Source: Caenibius sp964466155
GTDB taxonomy: Bacteria; Pseudomonadota; Alphaproteobacteria; Sphingomonadales; Sphingomonadaceae
Length of the DNA stretch: 17,001 nt
Assembly: GCA_964466155.1 (NCBI GenBank)
Contig: CAYXMY010000062.1
Location: forward strand, 1 to 17,001
Direction: 5' to 3'
Part shown: piece by piece, positions 6,233-13,301 of the stretch
Layout of the letters: each line of letters starts with the position of its first letter
How positions within the stretch are numbered: position 1 is the first letter of the stretch
The notes under the pieces: model-generated
The model's input: only the letters and a program-made list of their open reading frames with translations
What the model was told of the DNA's origin: nothing
Database searches by the model: none
Position numbers and translations under genes: made by a program

Positions 6233-7584
6233 AATTTGCCGATCTCGGCCTGTCTGACGAATTGCTGCAAGCAGTCGAAACTGCTGGCTATTCAGAGCCT
6301 ACGCCGATTCAGGCTCAGGCGATTCCTCAGGTTCAGATGATGAAGGATCTGATCGCCATTGCGCAGACGGGCACTGGCAAGACCGCCAGCTTCGTGCTGC
6401 CGATGATCGACATCCTTGCGCATGGACGCCGCCGCGCGCTGATGCCGCGTTCGCTGATTCTGGAACCGACGCGCGAACTGGCGGTGCAGGTCGCCGAAAA
6501 TTTCGAGAAGTACGGCAAGAATCACGATCTCAAGATGGCGCTGCTGATCGGCGGCGTGCAGATGGGCGATCAGGTCAAGGCGCTGAACGATGGCGTCGAT
6601 GTGCTGATCGCCACCCCCGGCCGCCTGATGGATCTGTTCGAGCGGGGCAAGATTCTGCTGACCGGCTGCGATCTTCTGGTGATCGACGAGGCGGACCGCA
6701 TGCTCGACATGGGGTTCATCCCCGATATCGAAACGATCTGCGCCAAGCTGCCGACCAACCGGCAGACGCTGCTGTTTTCCGCGACGATGCCGCCACCGAT
6801 CAAGAAACTGGCGGACAAGTTCCTCAGCAATCCGAAATATATCGAGGTTGCGCGCCCGGCGACGACCAACGTCAACATCGTGCAGCACAAGGTGTTCGTG
6901 CAGGCACGGCGCAAGCGTGAAGCGCTGCGCGAACTGCTGCGCAGCGACAACGTCACCACCGCGATCGTCTTCGCCAACCGCAAGACGACGGTGCGCGAAC
7001 TGGCCAAGAGCCTGAAACAGCACGGTTTCGCTGCTGGCGAAATCCATGGTGACATGGATCAGCCCGCCCGCCTTGCCGAACTGGACCTGTTCAAGAGCGG
7101 GGCCATCAACATCCTCGTGGCATCCGACGTCGCCGCGCGCGGCCTGGATATCAAGGGCGTGAGCCACGTCTTCAACTTCGATACGCCATGGCATCCGGAC
7201 GATTACGTCCACCGTGTCGGCCGCACCGGCCGTGGCGGGGCGAGCGGACGTGCGTTCACCTTCGTCACCAGCGAAGATGCGGAAGCGATTGCCAGCGTCG
7301 AAAAGCTGACCGGCATGGCGATCCCGGTTCACGAGATCGCTGTCGGGGAAGATGCCCCGCGCGAGGAAAAGCCGCGTCCTGCGGAACGCAAGGAGCGGGA
7401 TGAAAAACGGCCCCGGCGCGAGCGTGAGGAGCGCAAGCCCCGTGAGGAACAGCGTCCGGAGCGCGAAGACCGCAAACCGCGCAGCGAGCGGCCCGACCGT
7501 CGCCGCGACTACGGACGGGATAGCGAACCGGATGACGGCTGGAACGGTCCGGTCCCCGCGTTCCTCAGTGTCGCGCTGAACTGA
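6229..7584 (+). CDS. rhlE: DEAD-box RNA helicase, RhlE type
   Basis: A 451-residue ATP-dependent RNA helicase that remodels RNA in ribosome assembly or RNA decay. The core runs in the usual order: Q motif FADLGL...PTPIQ (3-28), AQTGTGKT (45-52), PTREL (80-84), TPGR (129-132), DEAD (153-156), SAT (184-186), ARGLD (303-307), HRVGRTGRGG (328-337). From about residue 375 the tail is a disordered Arg/Glu/Lys/Pro-rich stretch, typical of RhlE-like proteins, ending with a hydrophobic VPAFL near the C-terminus. The ATG at 6229 is chosen because the Q motif begins there and AGGA lies 7 bases upstream. An open frame extends back to 6094 but that part shows no homology. It is convergent with uvrD, with 49 bases between. 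Confidence 0.95.
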   Translation: MKFADLGLSDELLQAVETAGYSEPTPIQAQAIPQVQMMKDLIAIAQTGTGKTASFVLPMIDILAHGRRRALMPRSLILEPTRELAVQVAENFEKYGKNHDLKMALLIGGVQMGDQVKALNDGVDVLIATPGRLMDLFERGKILLTGCDLLVIDEADRMLDMGFIPDIETICAKLPTNRQTLLFSATMPPPIKKLADKFLSNPKYIEVARPATTNVNIVQHKVFVQARRKREALRELLRSDNVTTAIVFANRKTTVRELAKSLKQHGFAAGEIHGDMDQPARLAELDLFKSGAINILVASDVAARGLDIKGVSHVFNFDTPWHPDDYVHRVGRTGRGGASGRAFTFVTSEDAEAIASVEKLTGMAIPVHEIAVGEDAPREEKPRPAERKERDEKRPRREREERKPREEQRPEREDRKPRSERPDRRRDYGRDSEPDDGWNGPVPAFLSVALN

Positions 7585-7600
7585 CTTTCGTCCCTGCGCT

Positions 7601-7622
7601 CGCCCTCCCTCATAGGGGGGCG
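7601..7622. terminator. GC-rich hairpin between convergent rhlE and uvrD
   Basis: CGCCCTCC (7601-7608), loop CTCATA, GGGGGGCG (7615-7622) forms an 8-bp stem with one G-T pair in the 49-base gap between the two stop codons. No T-run follows on either strand, so it is a possible weak bidirectional terminator or 3'-end stabiliser. Confidence 0.4.
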
Positions 7623-7633
7623 GTGCTGGCGGC

Positions 7634-9946
7634 CTATTCGGCCAGCGTCACGAAGCTGTCGATCACTCGCTTCAATCCCGCCGTCTCGAACGCGACTTCC
7701 AGCTTGTTGCCTTCCTGCCCGGTCACCTGACCATAGCCGAACTTGTCGTGGAACACGCGCGCGCCGATGGCGATATCGCTGCGCGGCTTGGCGGCGAAGC
7801 TGGCGGCGCTGCGGGTCGATTCCTTCACCCGTTGCGGGGTCGTGTCGTAGGCTGACGCCGCCGCCCGTTGCCAGCCGGGGCCGCGGCTTTGCGCCCGCTC
7901 CGGCTTGTCGCGCGCGACATGGGCAAAGGGATCGTCACGCTCCGACCAGTTGGCGCGCCAGAGCGAGGCCCCGCCGCTGAGCGTCGTTTCCTGATCGATG
8001 TGATTGTCGGGCAATTCGGCAATGAAACGGCTGGGGATGGAACTGGTCCATTGGCCGTAAATGCGCCGGTTGGCCGCGTGGAAGATGGTGCAACGCCGCC
8101 GTGCGCGGGTGATCGCGACATAGGCGAGGCGGCGCTCTTCCTCCAGACTGGCGAGCCCGCCTTCATCCAGTGCGCGCTGGGAAGGGAACACGCCGTCTTC
8201 CCAGCCGGGCAGGAAAACATGGTCGAATTCCAATCCCTTGGCGGCGTGAATTGTCATGATGGTGATCTTTTCGCCGTCGTTGGCCGCATCATTGTCCATC
8301 ACCAGGCTGACATGTTCGAGGAAGTCCCCCAGCGTGGGATAATCTTCCATGGCGCGCAGCAGTTCGGACAAGTTTTCGAGCCGCCCTGCGCTTTCGGGTG
8401 AGCGTTCGGCCTGCAACATGGCGTTATAGCCCGATTCCTCCAGTACCGCGCGCAGCAGTTCGGTGGGGCTCAGCGCGTTCGCCTGTTCGCGCCAACGGGC
8501 GAAGTCGCCGACCAGCGCCGCCAGGGTATTGCGCGCGCGCGCGGGCAGTTCGCTGCCTTCGGCAAGGGCGCTCATCCCCACGAACAGCGGCTGATTCAAT
8601 TCGCGCGCTTTCCGGTGCATCGTTTCCAGCGCCTTGGCGCCAAGCCCGCGTTTCGGCTGGTTGTAGATGCGTTCCAGCGCCAGATCGTCCTGCGGCTGTG
8701 CGATGACTCGCAAATAGGCCAGTGCATCGCGGATTTCCGCGCGTTCGTAGAAGCGGAAGCCGCCGATGATCTTGTAGGGCAGGCCGATCTGGATGAAGCG
8801 GTCCTCGAATTCGCGCGTCTGGTATTGCGCGCGGACGAGAATCGCCACCCGGTCGAGCGGCGCGCCTTCGCGTTCCAGCCGTTCGATCTCGTCGCCAATA
8901 CGGCGGGCTTCTTCCGGCGCATCCCACACGCCGATCACGCGGACTTTGTCGCCGCCCGATGCTTCGGTCCACAAGGTCTTGCCGAGGCGCTGGCTGTTTT
9001 CCCCGATCAGGCCAGAAGCCGCGCCGAGAATGTCGGGCGTGGACCGGTAATTCTGTTCCAGCCGGATTACCTTAGCGCCAGGAAAATCCTTTTCAAACCG
9101 TAGGATATTGGTAACTTCTGCACCGCGCCATGAATAGATTGACTGATCGTCGTCACCCACCACGCAAATGTTCTTGCGCGCCTGTGCCAGCAGTCTCAGC
9201 CAGAGATACTGGATGGCGTTGGTGTCCTGATATTCGTCCACCATGATGTATTTGAAACGCTGCTGATACTGTTCCAGCACATCGCGGTGGCGGCGGAAGA
9301 TATTCAGCATGTGCAGCATCAGATCGCCGAAATCGCAGGCGTTCAAGGCCTTCATGCGCGCCTGATAGAGCGTGTAGAACTGCTGTCCCCGGCCATCGGC
9401 ATAGGCTTCGTTGTCCAGCGCATCGAGATCGTCGGGATTGAGTCCGCGATTCTTCCAGCGGTCGATCAGTCCGGCAAGCTGGCGCGCGGGCCAGCGTTTT
9501 TCATCCACCCCCTGTTCGACGATCAACTGGCGCAGCAGGCGAATCTGATCGTCGGTGTCGATGATCGTGTAATTGCTTTCCAATCCGGCCATTTCTGCAT
9601 GGCGGCGCAGCATCTTGGCGCAGATGGCATGGAATGTGCCCAGCCATGGCATCCCTTCCACCGCCGGGCCGATCAGATTGCCCACCCGCTCCCGCATTTC
9701 GCGCGCCGCGCGATTGGTGAACGTGACGCAGAGAATCTCGCTCGGCCACGCGCGGCGCGTCGTCACCAGATGGGCAAGGCGAGTCGTCAGCGCCGCCGTC
9801 TTGCCGGTGCCGGCCCCCGCCAGCATCAGCACCGGCCCTTCGGTCGTCAGCACGGCTTCGCGCTGGGGCGCATTCAGCCCGGCAAGATAGGGCGGCGCGC
9901 CCTCCGGCGCGGGAGGCGGATTGAAGGCATTGTCAGAAACGGTCAC
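7634..9946 (-). CDS. uvrD: UvrD/PcrA-type 3'-5' DNA helicase
   Basis: A superfamily-1A helicase of 770 residues (777 if it starts at ATG 9967) for nucleotide-excision and mismatch repair and for clearing stalled RNA polymerase and RecA. Motifs: LNAPQREAV (Q motif), AGAGTGKT (43-50), CVTFTNRAAREM (Ia), VDEYQDTN (II), GDDDQSIYSWRGA (III), EQNYRST (IV), TIHAAKGLEFDHVF (V), YVAITRARR (VI). The C-terminal IGARVFHDKFGYGQVTG matches the PcrA/UvrD Tudor-like segment that contacts RNA polymerase. The open frame extends to 10177 without homology. A perfect LexA box at 9951-9965 covers the ATG at 9967-9965, so I prefer the GTG at 9946-9944 (TVSDNAF...), near the predicted transcription start. No ribosome site is clear for either. 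Symbol uvrD or pcrA cannot be separated here. Confidence 0.95.
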   Translation of the reverse strand: MTVSDNAFNPPPAPEGAPPYLAGLNAPQREAVLTTEGPVLMLAGAGTGKTAALTTRLAHLVTTRRAWPSEILCVTFTNRAAREMRERVGNLIGPAVEGMPWLGTFHAICAKMLRRHAEMAGLESNYTIIDTDDQIRLLRQLIVEQGVDEKRWPARQLAGLIDRWKNRGLNPDDLDALDNEAYADGRGQQFYTLYQARMKALNACDFGDLMLHMLNIFRRHRDVLEQYQQRFKYIMVDEYQDTNAIQYLWLRLLAQARKNICVVGDDDQSIYSWRGAEVTNILRFEKDFPGAKVIRLEQNYRSTPDILGAASGLIGENSQRLGKTLWTEASGGDKVRVIGVWDAPEEARRIGDEIERLEREGAPLDRVAILVRAQYQTREFEDRFIQIGLPYKIIGGFRFYERAEIRDALAYLRVIAQPQDDLALERIYNQPKRGLGAKALETMHRKARELNQPLFVGMSALAEGSELPARARNTLAALVGDFARWREQANALSPTELLRAVLEESGYNAMLQAERSPESAGRLENLSELLRAMEDYPTLGDFLEHVSLVMDNDAANDGEKITIMTIHAAKGLEFDHVFLPGWEDGVFPSQRALDEGGLASLEEERRLAYVAITRARRRCTIFHAANRRIYGQWTSSIPSRFIAELPDNHIDQETTLSGGASLWRANWSERDDPFAHVARDKPERAQSRGPGWQRAAASAYDTTPQRVKESTRSAASFAAKPRSDIAIGARVFHDKFGYGQVTGQEGNKLEVAFETAGLKRVIDSFVTLAE

Positions 9947-9950
9947 GCGT

Positions 9951-9965
9951 GAACAACTAGGGAAC
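9951..9965 (-). promoter_or_regulatory. LexA operator (SOS box) of uvrD
   Basis: GAAC-AACTAGG-GAAC on the forward strand reads GTTC-N7-GTTC on the reverse strand, the alphaproteobacterial LexA box with no mismatch. It covers the -10 position of the predicted uvrD promoter, where LexA binding would block RNA polymerase. That the downstream gene is a repair helicase makes a chance match unlikely. Confidence 0.82.
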
Positions 9966-9982
9966 ATGGCCGCGCGGTTCAA
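9954..9982 (-). promoter_or_regulatory. Predicted uvrD promoter overlapping the SOS box
   Basis: The reverse strand has TTGAAC (9982-9977), a 17-base spacer, then TAGTTG (9959-9954). The start would fall near 9947, beside the GTG at 9946-9944, implying a leaderless or nearly leaderless message. The -10 is a poor match, so the exact position is uncertain. Confidence 0.4.
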
Positions 9983-10060
9983 GCGGGGAATGGTGGCCGC
10001 GTGGAACCGGGTGGGCGGCTGGCCGTTCCCTTGCAGGTCAACGACAAAAGGAGTTGCGCC

Positions 10061-10381
10061 ATGAAAACCGGACTGTTGAGCGCGATTGTCATCCTTTCTC
10101 TGGCGGGCACCGGGGCCGCCGCGCACGCTCAGGATGAAGCAGCGCCACCGCCGGTGCAGGAGCAGGCGAATCCCCAAGGCCCAGGCTTACCCACCGCCGA
10201 ACCGCCCGCCCCGGCAACCGCGGAGGACCCCGTTCCGCCCGCCATGCCTGCCGATCCGGCCTACAGGGGCGGTCCGTACAAGGGCGCCCTGACCCCGCCG
10301 CCGCAGGAGGAGATGGGCAAGACCTATCCCGTGTGCACGCAAACAATTCGGGACAGTTGCCGCAATCGCGGCGGGAAATAG
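10061..10381 (+). CDS. Small exported proline-rich protein, function unknown
   Basis: A 106-residue protein with a clean signal peptide: MKTG, a hydrophobic core LLSAIVILSLAG, and a likely AHA cleavage site after residue 23. The mature part is low-complexity Pro/Ala/Glu (25-85), then GKTYPVCTQTIRDSCRNRGGK with cysteines at 92 and 100 that could form one disulfide. The conserved-looking part is thus only the last 20 or so residues. The ATG at 10061 is preceded by AAAGGAG at ideal spacing; an upstream start at 10001 is not needed. It is divergent from uvrD and 103 bases before the MHS transporter. I do not recognise a function. Confidence 0.8.
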   Translation: MKTGLLSAIVILSLAGTGAAAHAQDEAAPPPVQEQANPQGPGLPTAEPPAPATAEDPVPPAMPADPAYRGGPYKGALTPPPQEEMGKTYPVCTQTIRDSCRNRGGK

Positions 10382-10448
10382 GCCCGATTTCCGCATGGGT
10401 TTTGCAATGTGAAGGGTGCTGCGGCGATGGCGCCCTTTGCGATCGGGC
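10382..10448 (+). repeat. Nested inverted repeats after the small exported protein gene
   Basis: An outer 7-bp pair, GCCCGAT (10382-10388) with ATCGGGC (10442-10448), encloses an inner 8-bp pair, AAGGGTGC (10412-10419) with GCGCCCTT (10430-10437, one G-T). It begins at the base after the stop codon. There is only a short T-run after the inner stem. It may end or stabilise the upstream message. Confidence 0.35.
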
Positions 10449-10484
10449 TTGACGCGCGGCGCGTTGTGCCCAAGCAAGCGCGCC

Positions 10485-11765
10485 ATGCATCCCTATCTCC
10501 AACATCGCCGCATCCTCGCCGCCGCCCTTTCGGGGACAGCCGTCGAATTCTACGATTTCTACGTCTATGCCACGGCGGCGGCGCTGGTTTTCGGGCCGCT
10601 GTTCTTCCCTGCCGAGAGCGCTTCGGCGCAATTGCTGTTCAGCCTGATGAGCTTCGGTCTGGCGTTCGTCGCCCGGCCCGTGGGCGCCATCGCTTTCGGC
10701 CATTTCGGCGACAGGGTGGGGCGCAAGTCGACATTGGTCGCCTCGCTGATGCTGATGGGGCTTTCCACGCTGCTGATCGCCTTCCTGCCGACATACCAGT
10801 CCGCCGGGTGGCTGGCGCCCGCGATGCTCTGCGTGCTGCGGTTCGGGCAGGGTTTCGGCCTGGGCGGTGAATGGGGCGGCGCGGCGCTGCTCGCTGTCGA
10901 AAACGCGCCCAAGGGCTGGGAAGCCCGCTTCGGCAGCGCGCCGCAGATCGGTGCGCCGGTGGGTTTTCTGGCGGCCAACGGTCTGTTTCTGCTGCTGGGG
11001 CTCGTGTTGTCGGAACAGGAGTTCGTCAGTTGGGGCTGGCGCCTGCCGTTCATGCTGAGCGCCGTGCTGGTCGGGCTGGGGCTGTGGGTGCGATTCCAGA
11101 TCGGCGAAACCCCTGCTTTCCGCGAAGCGCTGGAGCGGGAAGCGCCGCCCACGGTGCCGCTGGGCCGGCTGTTGCGGGAACACTGGGCGCCGGTCATCAC
11201 CGGCAGCGCGGGCGTGATCGCGTGTTTCGCGATCTTCTATCTTTCCACCGCCTTCGCTCTCGGCCATCTGACGAGCGCGCGCCATATGGACCGCGAAACG
11301 GTGCTGGGGGTGCAGCTGCTGGCCAATACCTTCCTTGCCATCGGCATCGTCGTGGCGGGTATCTGGGCCGACAAGACGACGCCCGGCAAGGTGCTGGGCT
11401 GGGGTGCGGTGGCGACGGTCCTTCTGGGGATCGTCTTCGGGCCGGTGCTGGGGAGCAGTTCGCTGCCGGTGATATTCGTGATGCTGTCGGCGAGCCTGTT
11501 CATCATGGGGCTGGTTTACGGCCCGCTCGGTGCATGGTTGCCGACGCTGTTTCCGCCTTTCGTGCGCTATACCGGGGTTTCGGTGGCGTTCAACGCGGGC
11601 GGAATCATCGGCGGCGCCGTGGTCGCGGTGGAGGCGCAGCGTATCGCGATGAGCGGCGGTATCGCGTTGATTGGGCTGTTTCTGGTGATGTCGGGACTGG
11701 CGACGCTCCTCGGTGTCTGGCTGTCCCGCCCCTCACGCGAAGAGGCAGCGCCGGGCGCTGCCTGA
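10485..11765 (+). CDS. MFS transporter, metabolite:H+ symporter (MHS) family
   Basis: A 426-residue inner-membrane protein with about 12 hydrophobic segments. MHS features are GTAVEFYDFYVYATAAALVF in the first helix (17-36), the loop motif GHFGDRVGRKST (72-83), and RFGQGFGLGGEWGGA before the fifth helix. MHS proteins bring in organic acids or zwitterions such as citrate, shikimate, 2-oxoglutarate or proline betaine with protons; the substrate cannot be read from this sequence and no catabolic gene is adjacent. The ATG at 10485 fits the family start, with a short basic N-terminus before the first helix. The open frame reaches 10416 but is unlike the family. No strong ribosome site is visible. 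Its stop is 4 bases from the convergent rsmD stop. Confidence 0.92.
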   Translation: MHPYLQHRRILAAALSGTAVEFYDFYVYATAAALVFGPLFFPAESASAQLLFSLMSFGLAFVARPVGAIAFGHFGDRVGRKSTLVASLMLMGLSTLLIAFLPTYQSAGWLAPAMLCVLRFGQGFGLGGEWGGAALLAVENAPKGWEARFGSAPQIGAPVGFLAANGLFLLLGLVLSEQEFVSWGWRLPFMLSAVLVGLGLWVRFQIGETPAFREALEREAPPTVPLGRLLREHWAPVITGSAGVIACFAIFYLSTAFALGHLTSARHMDRETVLGVQLLANTFLAIGIVVAGIWADKTTPGKVLGWGAVATVLLGIVFGPVLGSSSLPVIFVMLSASLFIMGLVYGPLGAWLPTLFPPFVRYTGVSVAFNAGGIIGGAVVAVEAQRIAMSGGIALIGLFLVMSGLATLLGVWLSRPSREEAAPGAA

Positions 11766-11776
11766 TCCGTCAGGCA
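11759..11776. terminator. Hairpin spanning the convergent stop codons of the MHS gene and rsmD
   Basis: TGCCTGA-TCCG-TCAGGCA is a perfect 7-bp inverted repeat, and the TGA stop of each gene lies in an arm of the stem. Only 4 bases separate the stops. There is no T-run, so it is a possible bidirectional 3'-end hairpin and not a canonical terminator. Confidence 0.4.
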
Positions 11777-12312
11777 AGGCGCAGCAGATGGAGCCGTGCC
11801 TTGCCCGAATCGCGGACAACATCGACGGTGAACCCCTTGATATCCAAGGTTTCAGTGCGCGCGGTTTCGACGCTGATCCACGCCTCCGGCTCAATCCAGC
11901 CGAGCCGCCGGAGCTTGTCGAGCGCCACCGCGCCCGCGCCGCTGCCGTAGGGCGGATCGAGCAGGAGCAGATCCGGCAGGCGCTTGGCAGGCCCCAGCGC
12001 GAGCACGGACTGCGCCCGCACATCGCACCGGTCCTGCGCGCGCAAGTTGGCGATATTGGCGCGCAATGTGCGCAGCGCGGCTGCGTCCTGCTCGACAAAG
12101 ATCGCCTCCGCCGCTCCGCGTGACAGCGCTTCCAGCCCGAGCGCGCCGGAACCGGCGAACAGATCGGCCACGGTCAGGCCTTCGAAGCTGCCCAGGCGGC
12201 TTGCCAGCATGGAAAACAGCGTTTCGCGGGTACGGTCGGCGGTGGGGCGGGTGGTGTCCCCCTCCGGCGCCTTGAGCGGCCGCCCGCGCCATTCCCCGGC
12301 GATGATCCTCAT
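11770..12312 (-). CDS. rsmD: 16S rRNA (guanine(966)-N(2))-methyltransferase RsmD
   Basis: A 180-residue SAM-dependent methyltransferase that modifies G966 of 16S rRNA in the small subunit. The SAM-binding segment is DLFAGSGALGLEALSRGA (50-67) and the catalytic motif is LLLDPPYG (116-123). Its start MRIIAGEWRGRPLKAP and TRPTADRTRETLFSML are diagnostic of RsmD, and length fits the family. The ATG at 12312-12310 overlaps the rluB-like stop as ATGA. GGGGGA lies upstream inside that gene, so the two are probably translated in tandem. The longer open frame to 12513 is only overlap with the rluB-like gene. It is convergent with the MHS transporter. Confidence 0.95.
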   Translation of the reverse strand: MRIIAGEWRGRPLKAPEGDTTRPTADRTRETLFSMLASRLGSFEGLTVADLFAGSGALGLEALSRGAAEAIFVEQDAAALRTLRANIANLRAQDRCDVRAQSVLALGPAKRLPDLLLLDPPYGSGAGAVALDKLRRLGWIEPEAWISVETARTETLDIKGFTVDVVRDSGKARLHLLRLA

Positions 12313-13202
12313 TCCTTGTTCCCCCGTGCCAGTTGCTTGCGGAACCGCTCCACTTCGGCCTGTTTGATTTCGTCGGTCATCCCGCGCGGCAGATCGCCCA
12401 GTGCGAAGGGGCCATATGCCGTGCGCAGCAGGCGCGAGACTTTGAGGCCGAGATGTTCGAGCACGCGGCGGACTTCGCGGTTCTTGCCCTCTGTCAGCGT
12501 CAGTTCGATCCACTGGTTACGGCCCGTGCGCCGTTCGAGATGGGCGTCGATCGGGCCATAGCGCACACCTTCGACAGTGATCCCTTCGATCAGTTCTTCG
12601 AGCTGCGGCTGGGAGACATCGCCATGTGCGCGAGCGCGATAAGTGCGGGGGATGCCGCTGGCGGGCAGTTCCATCGCGCGCTTCAGTTCGCCATCGTTGG
12701 TCAAGAGCAGCAGCCCTTCGGTATTGAGGTCGAGCCGGCCAACCGGCATCAGCCGCGGCGTATCCCGGGGCAGGGAATTGCGCAGCGCGGTGTATATCGT
12801 CGGGCGGCCGCGCGGATCGTGTTCCGCCGTAATCAGACCCGCCGGCTTATGAAACCGGAACAGCCGCGCCGCTTCCGCGCGGGCCACGGGATTGCCGTCC
12901 ACTGTCACGCCCTTGAGATTGGGCAACACGGTGGCGGGCGTGTCCAGCACTTTGCCGTCCAGCGCGATCCGCCCTTCGCCGATCATGCGTTCCACCTCGC
13001 GGCGGCTGGCGACGCCCGCGCGGGCGAGCAATTTGGCGATCCGTTCGCCTTCGCGCGCTTCGCTGGCAGGTTGCGCCCGCTGGGCGGGGTTCCGCGCGTT
13101 GGCGGGGGCCGGCTTGCGCCCGGCAGCGGCAGGGCCGCGCTTGCGGGTGGGGCCTGAGCGGCGAGGCGGGCGCGGGCCGCGCGGTGTTTCGTTTTCCGAC
13201 AT
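12309..13202 (-). CDS. rluB: 23S/16S rRNA pseudouridine synthase, RluB/RsuA family
   Basis: A 297-residue enzyme that isomerises a specific rRNA uridine; in E. coli RluB acts on U2605 of 23S rRNA. Residues 1-52 are a basic Pro/Arg/Ala-rich tail, presumably disordered and RNA-binding. An S4 RNA-binding domain follows (RIAKLLARAGVASRREVERMI, from 54), then the synthase domain with LFRFHKPAGLI and the catalytic loop VGRLDLNTEGLLLLTNDG, Asp158 being the nucleophile. YGPFALGDLPRGM near the end is typical. The ATG at 13202-13200 is chosen, with AAAGG upstream. An in-frame ATG at 13235 with GGGAAGGGTGG before it would add 11 residues and cannot be excluded. RluB versus RsuA or RluE specificity is inferred from overall form only. 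Confidence 0.9.
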   Translation of the reverse strand: MSENETPRGPRPPRRSGPTRKRGPAAAGRKPAPANARNPAQRAQPASEAREGERIAKLLARAGVASRREVERMIGEGRIALDGKVLDTPATVLPNLKGVTVDGNPVARAEAARLFRFHKPAGLITAEHDPRGRPTIYTALRNSLPRDTPRLMPVGRLDLNTEGLLLLTNDGELKRAMELPASGIPRTYRARAHGDVSQPQLEELIEGITVEGVRYGPIDAHLERRTGRNQWIELTLTEGKNREVRRVLEHLGLKVSRLLRTAYGPFALGDLPRGMTDEIKQAEVERFRKQLARGNKE

Positions 13203-13301
13203 TCTGGGGCCTTTAGCTGGTGAATGTTGCTTCATCCACCCTTCCCAAAGGTGGACCTGCCGCTAATCTCCCGCCATCAGGAGCGCATGGAGAAAACGCG
13301 A

